Origin: JADHUC01 sp964617665
GTDB lineage: Bacteria; Planctomycetota; Planctomycetia; Pirellulales; Pirellulaceae
Assembly: GCA_964617665.1 (NCBI GenBank)
Contig: CAZUAH010000122.1
Location: 1 to 29,815 of the forward strand
Direction: 5' to 3'
Length of the DNA stretch: 29,815 nucleotides
The notes beneath the pieces are model-generated. The model searched no databases and had not been told where the DNA came from. It was given only the letters and a program-made list of their open reading frames with translations. How positions within the stretch are numbered: position 1 is the stretch's first letter; the number at the start of each line of letters is the position of its first letter. Of the stretch, positions 17,013-26,500 are shown piece by piece. Position numbers and translations under genes: made by a program.

Positions 17013-17684
17013 GTGAGCACAGAAGATACGCAATCGTCAGGCGTTGACGAATTGATCGGCCGGCTGCGAGACGAAGGTGTAGCCAAAGGGCACGATGAGG
17101 CAGAGGCATTGGCCGCAGAGGCCCGAAAGAAGGCCGTGCAAATCATCGAGGAAGCCCGTCAGAAGGCCGACGAGATGCTTGCCGCGGCGAGGGACGAGGC
17201 GGCGCAGACCAAAGCCAGTGGCGAAGAGTCGCTTCGTCTGGCATGTCGCGATGCCGTCCTCAAGCTCCGCGAATCACTTAATGAGGACTTTGCCAGCAAG
17301 GTCCGTCATCTGGTCTCCCACACGCTCGGCGATCGCCAGTTTCTTGAGCGGTTGCTTCTGGAAATCGCGCGCAAGGCCATGCCGGAAGACGCCGGCCAGA
17401 AGGTCGAAGTGCTGTTGCCAGACGACGTTGTCACCGCCGAAGAACTGCAGTGCAATCCGGAAGAACTGTCCAAAGACTCGCTGAGTTGTTTTGTGTTGGG
17501 GCTTGCCGGTGACATACTTCGCGATGGCCTTTCGTTCGGCGTTGGGGGCGACGACACACCTGGCGTTCGCATCAAGCTTGTGGACGAAGATATCGAGATC
17601 GAATTGACAGACGAGACACTTTCGTCGCTGTTGATGCAACACCTGGTGCCAAGATTTCGGGCGATCATGGATCGGAAAGACTAA
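17013..17684 (+). CDS. atpE: V/A-type ATP synthase subunit E (peripheral stalk)
   Basis: A 223-residue subunit starting with GTG 17013, chosen because AGGAG (17000-17004) lies 8 bases upstream. The N-terminal half is a long Ala/Glu/Lys/Arg helix (AEALAAEARKKAVQIIEEAR and KADEMLAAARDEAAQTKA), as in the stalk subunit E. The C-terminal half (about 95-223) is a globular domain that would contact A3B3. Identity is supported mainly by its helical pattern, length and place before DUF2764 and atpA, as in chlamydial and spirochaete-type operons. Confidence 0.82.
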   Translation: MSTEDTQSSGVDELIGRLRDEGVAKGHDEAEALAAEARKKAVQIIEEARQKADEMLAAARDEAAQTKASGEESLRLACRDAVLKLRESLNEDFASKVRHLVSHTLGDRQFLERLLLEIARKAMPEDAGQKVEVLLPDDVVTAEELQCNPEELSKDSLSCFVLGLAGDILRDGLSFGVGGDDTPGVRIKLVDEDIEIELTDETLSSLLMQHLVPRFRAIMDRKD

Positions 17685-17686
17685 TC

Positions 17687-18355
17687 GTGGTTCGACGTCA
17701 CGCCTACTACACACTGATGGCCAGTCTGCCGCATCTGCCGGCCCATTTCGAGGTCGAGCGGAATCCGATCACACTGCCTCGGCTTGATGAACGGCTGAAG
17801 ATGCTCGAGCCGGAGGACGCGGCGGTCCTCGAACAACTGGTCGACTTCCTTTCCTGGGACCGGCAACCGTTGGACCGCACCGACGAGGAAGTCATCAAAC
17901 GTTATGACGATCTGATGCCGACGATCCGTAATCAACTGGTTCGCGAAATGATCGACGAACGGATGGATATCCGCACGATCGTCAGCGGGCTGCGCAGACG
18001 GCAGGCGGGTCTGTCGCCGCCACCGGGTGTCGGTCGCCTGGTGGGCCACATCCGGCGGAATTGGAACCATCCCGAATTCAACTTGCAGGGCCGAAATCCG
18101 TGGATCGCGGAGTTCGCTCACCTCTCCGAAGCCGGCGAGGCCGCGGAGGCTGAACGGTTGCTGTTCTCTGTAACGTGGAAGCATTGGAGCCGTCTGGCAG
18201 AGAAATACTATTTCACTTTCGAGGCTGTCCTTCTGTACGTGGCCCGCTGGTCAATTGTCAATCGTTGGACCAGTCGTGATGTATCAGCAGGCCGGGAACG
18301 ATTCGAGCAGCTAATCACGGAGACCTTAGGGGATCATGCCAACCTCAAGCAATGA
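17687..18355 (+). CDS. DUF2764 family protein, putative C/d-like subunit of the V-ATPase
   Basis: A 222-residue protein with a GTG start two bases after the atpE stop. The opening HAYYTLMASLPHLP is characteristic of DUF2764 proteins, which sit between E and A in chlamydial-type V-ATPase operons. They are thought to replace the C (d) funnel that links the central stalk to the c ring. It is soluble and mostly helical, with Trp/Tyr-rich helices near the end (KHWSRLAEKYYFTFEAVLLY). Its last 20 bases overlap the atpA start. No separate C or F subunit gene is visible in the block. Confidence 0.78.
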   Translation: MVRRHAYYTLMASLPHLPAHFEVERNPITLPRLDERLKMLEPEDAAVLEQLVDFLSWDRQPLDRTDEEVIKRYDDLMPTIRNQLVREMIDERMDIRTIVSGLRRRQAGLSPPPGVGRLVGHIRRNWNHPEFNLQGRNPWIAEFAHLSEAGEAAEAERLLFSVTWKHWSRLAEKYYFTFEAVLLYVARWSIVNRWTSRDVSAGRERFEQLITETLGDHANLKQ

Positions 18356-20138
18356 AGCCGAAGTCATCGGAGTTGCCGGGAATATCGTGTCGATCGAGGC
18401 ACCGGGCGGCATCATCATGAAGAACGAGGTCGCCTTCGTGTGTGTGGACGACCGGAAGCTCAAGGCCGAAGTACTCCGCGTGTACGGCAACACGGCGGAT
18501 CTGCAGGTGTTCGAAGAAACCGAGGGCGTGAAGGTTGGCAATCGAGTCGAACTGACCCACGAAATGCTCTCGGTCAGTTTGGGGCCGGGAATCCTGGGAA
18601 CCGTGTTCGACGGTTTGCAGAATCCGCTGTACAAACTGGCGGAACTGGATGGGTTCTTTCTGCAGCGCGGTCACAGTGTACCGGCGTTGGACGAGGAGCA
18701 GACATGGTGTTTCGATCCCATCCGCGAACCGGGCGATAAGCTGCGAGCTGGCGATCCGCTGGGCACTGTGCAGGAGAAGAACATCAAGCACAAGATCATG
18801 GTGCCCTTTGCCGAGCCGGGAGATGTGGAACTCACGTGGATCGCCGGCGGCGATCTGACGGTGAATCAGCCGGTGGCACGCATCCGAGATTCGTCGGGGC
18901 GAGAGCGTGAACTTCCGCTGGCTCAGACTTGGCCGGTCCGCCGACCGTTGCCGGCGGCCTTGTTGCGTCGTCGTCTGTCCGACCGAAAGTTCCCGGACCG
19001 CCCGCTGGTGACAACAACGCGAATCATCGATACGTTCTTCCCGATCGCCCAAGGTGGCACTGCGTGTATCCCCGGGCCTTTTGGTGCCGGAAAGACAGTG
19101 CTGCAGGGCTTAGTCGCCCGGTACTCGTCCGTCGACGTCGTCATTGTGGTTGCCTGCGGCGAGCGGGCGGGCGAGGTTTTGGAAACCATCACCGAGTTTT
19201 CGGAGATGGAAGATCCGCGAACCGGCGGCAAGCTGATCGACCGCACGATCATCGTATGCAACACCTCGTCCATGCCCGTGGCCGCCCGCGAAGCGTCGAT
19301 TTATACCGGACTGACCATGGGCGAATACTATCGTCAGATGGGGCTGGATGTGCTGTTGATTGCCGATTCCACGTCGCGTTGGGCGCAGGCCATGCGGGAA
19401 ACGTCAGGACGCCTGGAAGAAATCCCTGGCGAAGAGGCGTTTCCGGCCTATCTGGATTCCGCCGTCAAGGGCGTGTACGAGCGAGCCGGCGTGCTGGAAA
19501 CCAACGACGGATCAACCGGCAGTCTGACCATGGTGGGCACCGTGTCGCCTGCGGGCGGAAACTTCGAAGAGCCGGTGACACAAGCGACATTGGGCGCTGT
19601 AAAGTGTTTTCTCGGCCTGTCGTACGATCGGGCCTACAAGCGTTTCTATCCAGCCATTGATCCACTGATCTCCTGGTCTCGATACCTCGAACAGCTTCAG
19701 CCGTACTACGACGCAAATCTGGATCCGACCTGGACCGAGTCCGTCCGGGCGATGACCCAGTTGCTGCATACCGGCGACAGCATCTACCAGATGATGCAGG
19801 TGACCGGCGAAGAGGGCGTTACGCTGGAGGACTACATCACCTATCAGAAGTCTCTATTCGTTGACATGGTATTCTTGCAGCAGGACGCTTTCGACGCCGT
19901 AGACGTATCCGTGCCCACCCAACGCCAACAGGAATCCTATTTACTTGTAAAGCGGCTCCTCGAACAAGACTACCCCTTCGACGACAAGGATCAGGTCCGC
20001 GATTACTTCACCCGACTAACCGGCTTGTTCAAGAACCTGAACTACTCGCCCCCGGATTCTGAGGAACAAGCGAAGTTCGTGGCCCAAATCGAAGAACTCG
20101 AACAAAACGCCGTGGCGGGGGTTGCGGCAGCTTCCTGA
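18336..20138 (+). CDS. atpA: V/A-type ATP synthase catalytic subunit A
   Basis: A 600-residue catalytic subunit of normal length. It has the N-terminal barrel, the roughly 90-residue bulge domain unique to A subunits, and the Walker A motif P246-G-P-F-G-A-G-K253-T254. The Walker B region (MGLDVLLIADSTSRWAQAMRE) and the conserved GRLEEIPGEEAFPAYL follow, with a helical C-terminus. Walker A has Ala where Ser is more usual. It binds and hydrolyses or makes ATP in alternation with B. It is the last gene of the ATPase block and is followed directly by a chimeric gene fragment. Confidence 0.96.
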   Translation: MPTSSNEAEVIGVAGNIVSIEAPGGIIMKNEVAFVCVDDRKLKAEVLRVYGNTADLQVFEETEGVKVGNRVELTHEMLSVSLGPGILGTVFDGLQNPLYKLAELDGFFLQRGHSVPALDEEQTWCFDPIREPGDKLRAGDPLGTVQEKNIKHKIMVPFAEPGDVELTWIAGGDLTVNQPVARIRDSSGRERELPLAQTWPVRRPLPAALLRRRLSDRKFPDRPLVTTTRIIDTFFPIAQGGTACIPGPFGAGKTVLQGLVARYSSVDVVIVVACGERAGEVLETITEFSEMEDPRTGGKLIDRTIIVCNTSSMPVAAREASIYTGLTMGEYYRQMGLDVLLIADSTSRWAQAMRETSGRLEEIPGEEAFPAYLDSAVKGVYERAGVLETNDGSTGSLTMVGTVSPAGGNFEEPVTQATLGAVKCFLGLSYDRAYKRFYPAIDPLISWSRYLEQLQPYYDANLDPTWTESVRAMTQLLHTGDSIYQMMQVTGEEGVTLEDYITYQKSLFVDMVFLQQDAFDAVDVSVPTQRQQESYLLVKRLLEQDYPFDDKDQVRDYFTRLTGLFKNLNYSPPDSEEQAKFVAQIEELEQNAVAGVAAAS

Positions 20139-20417
20139 ATGGCGAAAGAGTGCGTGCGTACGATGTTCAAACTGAACGGTGGCAGCTACCCATTCGTGCT
20201 ACTGGCGATTGTCGTGCTGGCGTCATTATCCATGCACCGTTCCTGGTCCGGTACCGGTTTCACGATGGCCCTGTTCATCGCCAGCCCGGCTGTGGATGGC
20301 GACCTGTTAAACAACGCCAAGATCGGTGTCCTCAGCGGTTCGGTGCTCAGTGCAATCGTTGGCATGATACTTCTTGTGACGCTGCTTCCCAAGCCGGCGA
20401 AAAACGCGGACAATTGA
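20139..20417 (+). pseudogene. Chimeric fragment: RdhC-like segment joined to the NhaA C-terminal end
   Basis: A 92-codon ORF starting directly after the atpA stop. Codons 9-37 encode MFKLNG...FVLLAIVVLASL...R-S-W, matching RdhC (19 of 29 residues identical to the copy at 12071). After the W-S-G junction it continues GTGFTMALFIAS...LLNNAKIGVLSGSVLSAIVG, which is the last part of NhaA Na+/H+ antiporters (GIGFTMSLFI...AKIGVLLGS pattern). Neither parent is complete: the CX3CP cysteine of RdhC is replaced by Ser, and NhaA lacks its first ten or so helices. It is most likely a deletion-fusion relic; expression as a two-helix membrane peptide cannot be excluded. Confidence 0.75.
20163..20252 (+). 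repeat. Direct repeat copy 2 (RdhC-derived)
   Basis: The partner of 12071-12160, in the same orientation and about 8.1 kb downstream. Wobble-position changes (AAG/AAA, GGC/GGT, GTA/GTG, TTG/TTA) dominate the conserved core, so the two copies probably diverged as functional genes rather than arising by recent duplication. Confidence 0.7.
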
Positions 20418-20537
20418 CAGCCTCAACATGAAGCCGGACAGGTTCCACTCGCATCGAGCAAACACGAAGAATCTGTCATCCAAGGCCCGCGTTGGACACC
20501 GATGCGTGCAAGCCGAGTGTGACACAGGGATTTGACG

Positions 20538-22172
20538 ATGACGACAGACGATCGCTTTGAACCCACGATTGACTGCTCGCCGGTCGATGAAGGGGCGACC
20601 AATGCAAGCCGTCTTGATGTATCGAGGGCGAAGGTGGGCTTTGTCGAGGGCACGAAGCCACGCCTTGCGGACGAGACAGCGACGTTGCTTCGCCAACGAC
20701 TCAAAGCCCTGGCCCTTGTCTTGGCGATCACGCTCCTGGTGGCTTTTGTAGTCAACTTCTTTTTGCCGCAGGTCCCGCTTATCGTTCTGCGTGCCTTTGT
20801 CCTCGTGCTGGTTGCTTGCTGCTATCTCCTGCTGCGGAGTAATCGCCATCTGTCGCCGAAGGCTCTTCGCGCGATCGAAACGGTGATTTTCGGCGGCGTG
20901 GCGGTTCAAGTGATCCTGAACCTGATTGTGCGAACTCTGGGGTTCGCGGAAGACGACGATGTCGCTTCGGCTATCGCCGGCAAGAACGCGACTTTCCTGG
21001 TTTGGTCCGTGCTCATCCTGCTTTACGGGATGTTCATGCCCAACACGTGGAAACAAGCTGCCATTGCTCTGTTTCCCGCCGCCTGTATGCCGTACGGGAT
21101 GGTGCTGTTTATGCGTTGGCACAGCGAGAAGGCCGCCGCTATTTTCGACGAGGACCGTTTCGGGATGCCAGTGCCGGTGCCGATGTTGGCGGCTTTCGCA
21201 GCCGTGTATGCGTCGCACATCATCCATTCAATTCGGCGAGAGGCGTTCAAAGCCAGACAGTTTGGACAGTATCGACTGAAGGAGAAGCTCGGTGCGGGCG
21301 GCATGGGCGAAGTCTACAAGGCTGAGCACGTGTTGCTGAAAAGACCTTGTGCCATCAAGTTGATTAAGCCGGGCAGTGGAGCCGATTCCATGGCCCTGGC
21401 TCGATTCGAGCGAGAAGTCCGTGCCACGGCCAAACTCACGCATTGGAACACGGTGGAAATCTACGATTACGGTCACACGGACGACGGCACGTTTTATTAT
21501 GTCATGGAGTTGCTGCCCGGCTTGAGCCTTGAAGACCTGGTCGCGGAACATGGCCCCTTGCCGCCAGAAAGAGCTGTCCGCTTCCTGCGGCAGACGTGTC
21601 ATGCGTTGCGAGAGGCTCATGCCAGTGGGCTTGTTCATCGGGACATCAAACCAGCAAACATATTCGCCGCCAAACGAGGCGGCATTTGCGACGTTGCGAA
21701 ACTGCTTGACTTCGGCCTGGTCAAGCAAGGAGCGAGCACGGAACCTGAAGACTCGAATCTCACACAAATGGGAACGTTCAGCGGGTCGCCCCTGTACATG
21801 TCGCCCGAGCAGGCCACGCCTTTCAGCGAATTGGATCCTCGAACCGACATCTATTCTCTAGGAGCCGTTGCCTATTACCTGCTGACAGGCAAGCCGCCGT
21901 TCACTGGCGGCACTCCGATCGAGATCGTGATTGCCCATTCTCGCGATCAAGCGGTACCTCCATCGGAACACCGGGATGAGATACCACGGGATCTAGAGCA
22001 GGTCGTTCTCCGTTGCTTGGCCAAGAAGCCGGAGGAGCGTTTCGAGGACGTGGCAGACCTGGAGAAGGCGCTCGCCGCGTGCGAGTGTGTGGACAAATGG
22101 AACGACGAAAAGGCGACGGACTGGTGGAAGGCTGTTGAAGTCCACCGACCAACGACATCGGTGGAGCAATGA
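20538..22172 (+). CDS. Membrane Ser/Thr protein kinase (Hanks type) with N-terminal multi-helix domain
   Basis: A 544-residue protein. ATG 20538 has AGGGA 7 bases upstream; the in-frame TTG at 20532 is less likely. Residues about 55-230 hold about six membrane helices with no recognisable sensor fold. The kinase domain starts at about 244: glycine loop GAGGMGEVYKAEH (252-264), lysine K274 (AIK), catalytic HRDIKPAN with D369, DFG with D391, SPEQA and the DIYSLGAVAYYLLTG region. All key residues are intact, so it should be active, phosphorylating cytoplasmic targets. The arrangement (membrane part first, kinase last) is the reverse of PknB. Its stop overlaps the next start (ATGA), so the CBS-HEPN protein is its likely partner or substrate. 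Confidence 0.9.
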   Translation: MTTDDRFEPTIDCSPVDEGATNASRLDVSRAKVGFVEGTKPRLADETATLLRQRLKALALVLAITLLVAFVVNFFLPQVPLIVLRAFVLVLVACCYLLLRSNRHLSPKALRAIETVIFGGVAVQVILNLIVRTLGFAEDDDVASAIAGKNATFLVWSVLILLYGMFMPNTWKQAAIALFPAACMPYGMVLFMRWHSEKAAAIFDEDRFGMPVPVPMLAAFAAVYASHIIHSIRREAFKARQFGQYRLKEKLGAGGMGEVYKAEHVLLKRPCAIKLIKPGSGADSMALARFEREVRATAKLTHWNTVEIYDYGHTDDGTFYYVMELLPGLSLEDLVAEHGPLPPERAVRFLRQTCHALREAHASGLVHRDIKPANIFAAKRGGICDVAKLLDFGLVKQGASTEPEDSNLTQMGTFSGSPLYMSPEQATPFSELDPRTDIYSLGAVAYYLLTGKPPFTGGTPIEIVIAHSRDQAVPPSEHRDEIPRDLEQVVLRCLAKKPEERFEDVADLEKALAACECVDKWNDEKATDWWKAVEVHRPTTSVEQ

Positions 22173-22939
22173 GCATAAGCAGAGCCTCACACGACCATTT
22201 GCGCAAAATTTTTACAGAGAACTTCTCGGCCAGTGACATCGCCGAGCCACTCGTGTCGTTTGATGAAACGACATCAGCTGCTGACGTGGGATCCGTTATG
22301 GACGAACATGGATACGAAGTCGCAGGCGTCAGACGGCTGGGAAAGATCGCGGGGTATGTGAAGAAGGAAGAACTCGGCGAGGATCAATGTGGTGACGTCA
22401 TACACTCGTTTGACGAGTCGGAAGTTGTCTCGGATTCGGCCTGTTTTCGTACGGTCGTTGCGCTACTGGAGGAAAAACGCCGGTTGTTTGTGAATAGCTT
22501 TGGCCAAATCGGCGGTATTATCACGCGGAGCGACCTTCAGAAGCCTCCGGTCAGAATGTGGTTGTTTGGCATGGTCACCATCATCGAAATGGGCTTCATG
22601 CGACTGATCGAGACGCAGTACCCCGATGCTGGCTGGAAGAAGTCGATTTCTCAAGGACGGCTGGAAAAGGCCGAGACGCTCCTGGCCGAAAGGCAACGGC
22701 GGAATCAAGAGCTTGGCCTGCTGGATTGCTTGCAATTCAGCGACAAAGGTCAAATCATCATACGGAGCCAGCAAATGAGGGAACGGATAGGTGTTCCTTC
22801 CAGGAGTCGGGGTGAAGAGGTCATCAAGCGACTCGAGACGCTACGCAACAACCTCGCCCATTCTCAGGATATCGTCACCTTCGACTTCGAGATAATCGCC
22901 GAGCTATCCGAAAACCTCGATAGGATCCTGTCGATCTGA
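22169..22939 (+). CDS. CBS-domain protein with C-terminal HEPN-like domain
   Basis: A 256-residue protein translationally coupled to the kinase. Residues about 15-125 look like a CBS pair (SDIAEPLVSFDETTSAADV...GKIAGYVKKEEL; VALLEEKRRLFVNSFGQIGG-IITRSDLQ), a module that usually binds adenine nucleotides. Residues about 128-256 are all-helical and carry RLETLRNNLAHSQDI, where R226 and H231 form the RX4H motif of HEPN domains, some of which are RNases. The segment NQELGLLDCLQFSDKGQII also occurs in the CBS plus HEPN architecture as I remember it. The role is unknown; a nucleotide-gated regulator or RNase under kinase control is a reasonable hypothesis. No antitoxin-like partner is obvious. Confidence 0.7.
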   Translation: MSISRASHDHLRKIFTENFSASDIAEPLVSFDETTSAADVGSVMDEHGYEVAGVRRLGKIAGYVKKEELGEDQCGDVIHSFDESEVVSDSACFRTVVALLEEKRRLFVNSFGQIGGIITRSDLQKPPVRMWLFGMVTIIEMGFMRLIETQYPDAGWKKSISQGRLEKAETLLAERQRRNQELGLLDCLQFSDKGQIIIRSQQMRERIGVPSRSRGEEVIKRLETLRNNLAHSQDIVTFDFEIIAELSENLDRILSI

Positions 22940-23367
22940 AGGGACTCGCGAGGCACTCTCACTACCCCCCAACACGATCGATGTGACGCCAATTCGTCTC
23001 GCGGAGCCTACGACTTGCGCACGAAAGGTGCAGTCGTCGAACCTAACGCGCTTTGCGCACCAGTTTGTCGGCCATGCTGGAGTGATGGTGCATGACAACA
23101 CGTTTCGAAAGCCCACAACCGCTGTAACGCCAGGATTATCACGTAAACCAGTGGCACATTAGCCCCCGGACGGCAAAAGGCGAATTGCACCTGACTGGTA
23201 CACCGTGGGCGCTCATGACACGCCCTCCTCGGTCAGCAGGACGCGTGACGAAATCCCGGATATCATCATTTCGACCGTGCGTCCTGAGTGCGGAAACCAA
23301 AAAGCCCATCACTCAGCTCATCCACGAGGCCGTGGAGTTGATGTACGAGATGCTTCGAGAGGCGTAA
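22940..23367. other. Intergenic stretch without a supported gene
   Basis: This region of 428 bases lies between the converging CBS-HEPN gene and the minus-strand block. Only short ORFs of 60-70 codons occur, without good ribosome sites or recognisable motifs. No tRNA-like cloverleaf, clear repeat or T-tailed terminator was seen. Confidence 0.6.
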
Positions 23368-23572
23368 TCATAGCGGACCAGGGTCGACGCCCGTGATGCC
23401 TGAATCCAGTCCCGGATCACGCTCCGATTGTCGAGGCCGATCTCTCAGATCTTACGAATCCGCTTCTGCGTGATTTGCATTCGTCGGGAGAGTTCGCGGA
23501 TGGTGACGCAGTATCGCCGCACGAGCCTGGCGATCTCTCGTCCTTCGATCCGCCCGTTCTCTATCTTGCCGA
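23368..23572 (-). pseudogene. Broken small HTH-type gene with in-frame stop and frameshift
   Basis: Read on the minus strand from about 23572, the frame gives ENGRIEGREIARLVRRYCVT, then IRELSRRMQITQKRIRKI and a TGA at 23445-23447. Past this stop the same frame continues EIGLDNRSVIRDWIQ, then needs a one-base shift near 23397 to read ITGVDPGPL before a TGA at 23368-23370. The whole resembles small helix-turn-helix proteins with a RIEG...IARLVR...TIRELA...ITMKRVR...DWI...ITG pattern, seen in plasmid and planctomycete or proteobacterial genomes. A CGA-to-TGA change would explain the stop. The start region overlaps the end of the WD40 gene, so the original start is lost or unclear. Confidence 0.55.
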
Positions 23573-26500
23573 GGTCGCTTTGGATTCGGCGTGTGCCGCC
23601 AGGCCCGTCGGCCAGAGCTTGACGGTTCCATCCCTGCTGGCACTGGCCAACACCGCCCCATCGGGCGAACAGGCTATCTGGTAGATCGCGTCCCCGTGGC
23701 CCTCGTACCGGCGGACCTGTTCGCCCGTTTCGAGCTGCCACAGGTCGATGCTGCCGACCATCGTTCCGGTCCCCAAGTGGATCCCGTCCGGGAGAAGGAC
23801 CGCGGCAGTGGCGGGGCCGCTGCCCATGGGCGCTTGTTGCGTGCGTGTCGCAATATCCCATACGCGGACGCCCCCGGGGGGGCCGTAAGACAGAAGACGC
23901 TCGCCGCTCTGATCGAACAGCAACCCGCGGATCCTTTGTCCGTGTGCGTCAAACGTTGCGATATCCCGTCCGCTATCTGCGTCCCACAGTATTAGTTTGC
24001 TCGGTACCTTCCAGTTCTGGATCAAGCCGGACGACGTTGCCAGCCGTCGCCCGTCTGGTGAGAACGCCACGTTGGTCGTGCCCACGTCTTCATCCGACAT
24101 GGTGTGAAGCAGCTTGCCCGTGCCAACGTCCCAGAGCTTGACCCGATGGTCCCCACCGGCCGAAGCCAGCCGGCGCCCGTCCGGCGAGAACGCCACACGT
24201 TGCGTGCCCCGGGTGTGGCACTCCAGCAGTTTGAGCTTCTCTCCGGTCTTGAAGTTCCAGAGTTGAACCGCGAAGTTCGTCGCCGCGGCCAGAGTCTCAC
24301 CATCGGGCGAAAAGGCAACGTAGTAGACAACGAATGGGTTCCCAGCGAGTTGGCGCACTACGTCGTGGGACCGCAGGTTGCGAAGCGTGATTGTTTCGTC
24401 CTTGCCGGCCGTCGCCAACAGCTTGCCGTCCGGCGAGATTGCGACCGTTGTCACGCTTCGCGGCGCATCTTGGAACGTTGCCAGCGGCTCGACAAACGAT
24501 CTATCCGGCTCCTTGGCCTGCCATCGCTTCAGGGCCCCGTCGAAGCTTCCCGCCAGCAACGTCCGCCCATCCGGCGCGAAGGCCAGTGCCGTAACGGGCC
24601 GCCGGTGAGGGAAGAGCTTGGCGAGTTGGTGAGCGTTCTGTGGATCCCACAGCCGAACGAACCCGTCCAATCCGCCGCTGGCCAGCATCCGCCCTTGCGG
24701 AGAGAACGCCAGACACCAGACAGGCGCGGTGTGTTCCTCGATGGTTGTGCGGAGAGAAACGCCCTCTGCCTTTGCCGGCGAGACGTCCCACAGTTTGATC
24801 GTCTTGTCTTCGCTGGCACTGGCTAGGATGGCGCCGTCACGAGAGAACGCAACCGAGGTTACCACCTTGGAGTGAGCCTCCAACGTGGCTGTGTCTCGGC
24901 CACTTTTCACGTGCCAGAGTTTCACGATACCATCGCCGGAGCCGGCGGCCAGTAGTTTTCCGTCGGGCGAGAATGCCGCCGACCGGACTGTGGCGGTGTG
25001 GCCTTCGAAGCATGCCACCTCGGAACCGTCGGGGATGTCCCACAGACGAACCGTCTTGTCGTGACCACCCGATGCCAGCCGTCGCCCGTCAGGAGAGAAG
25101 GCCAGTGAGAAGACTGAACTCGTGTGGCCAGCGAACGTCCTGCGCTCCTTGGCGATGACGTGTGGAGACTTGGGCGGGGGCGAGTTCAGGCGTGAACCGT
25201 CCGCCGGATCGACGTCCGATGAATCAACGTCCCACAACGTGACCGTCTTGTCCGCACCGGCTGTTGCCAAGAACCGGCCGTCCGGAGAAAACGCCGCGCA
25301 CGTGACCTCGGCGTCGCTACCTCCGAGGATCTGCTTGAGCTGGCCGGAACGGGCGTCGCGCAACCGCACCTTCTTGTCACCGTGAACCGACGCGATCAGC
25401 TTGCCGTTCGGCGAGTACGCGATGAACAACACAGCGCTCGGCTCGTCGTCCTTGGCCGCTACCTCTCGAAGCACATCAATCTCGTCCCCGGTAGCGAAGT
25501 CCCACAATCTGGTCGTCCCATCCCCAACGCCGCCCACGACTTGCTTGCCGTTGGGTGTGAAGGCCAGAGCGTAAATCGCATTGGCAAGACCGGGGCGCGT
25601 TCGGTCGACATCTGCGCTCAGCGAAGCGATTTCCTCCCCCGTGGCGGCATCCCAGAACTGAACCTTGCCGTCGATCGCGCCGATACCTAGAGCCTTGCCG
25701 TCAGGCGAAAAAGAAAGGCTTTGAGTACCCATTCCCGGCGGCCCCGGAAAAGTCAGAGTCCGTTTCTCCGCCCCGCTGGCCGCATCCCACATCTTCGCGA
25801 CGCCTTCCCAGGTACTCGTTGCCAATGTGGTCCCGTCGGGCGAGAACGCCACCATCAGCACGTGATTTTCGTGGCCACGAAGGATTTGCTTTTCCTCGCC
25901 GGACTCGGCGTCCCACAAACGCACGGTATTGTCGCAACCGCCGGACGCGATCGTCCGGCCGTCGGGCGATATCGCCGCCACGTACACGGCCCGTTCGTGG
26001 CCACGTAACACGTTCAACGACTTGCCGGAGGCCACGTCCCAGACTCTGATCGTGAAGTCCAAACTTCCCGTGACGAGCCGTTTTCCGTCAGGCGAAAACG
26101 CAACGGAACGCACCACGTTCGTATGACCTCCGAGTTCCGCCACCAGTTCGCCAGTCGCCGCCTGGTATAGACGTACTATCGCGTCGATGTCGCCTGTTGC
26201 AATCAGCCGACTGTCAGGGGAAAAGGTGATGCATCGAACTCCATACGGTCGTTTGAACGAGAAACGAATGGCCCGTGTCGCCAGATCCCATACGGTCAAT
26301 TCACCGGGGTGCGGATATTCGCCGGCCCCGGTTGCCAGCAATTTCCCATCGGGCGACACGGCAACTCCCTTTATGGGAGGATTGACGTACAACAGATCCA
26401 GCGGGCGACGGTCGAACTGAACCGTGCTGGCAGTTAAGTCAATCCTTGATGCAGCGGCCGAGCCCGGTCGCCGGCCGCCGGACTTCCCTCGAAAAGCCGC

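Noticed and set aside
20428..20535. 35-codon ORF between the chimera and the kinase gene
   Set aside because: It has no ribosome site, no recognisable motif, and simply fills the leader of the kinase gene.
22940..23367. Search for tRNA or integration site in the convergent intergenic region
   Set aside because: No cloverleaf-compatible sequence or direct-repeat attachment site was found by eye.
23185..23396. Two overlapping 60-codon plus-strand ORFs (one ending in a plausible helix, KKPITQLIHEAVELMYEMLREA-like)
   Set aside because: No ribosome site and no family recognised; the region overlaps the tail of the broken HTH gene on the other strand.
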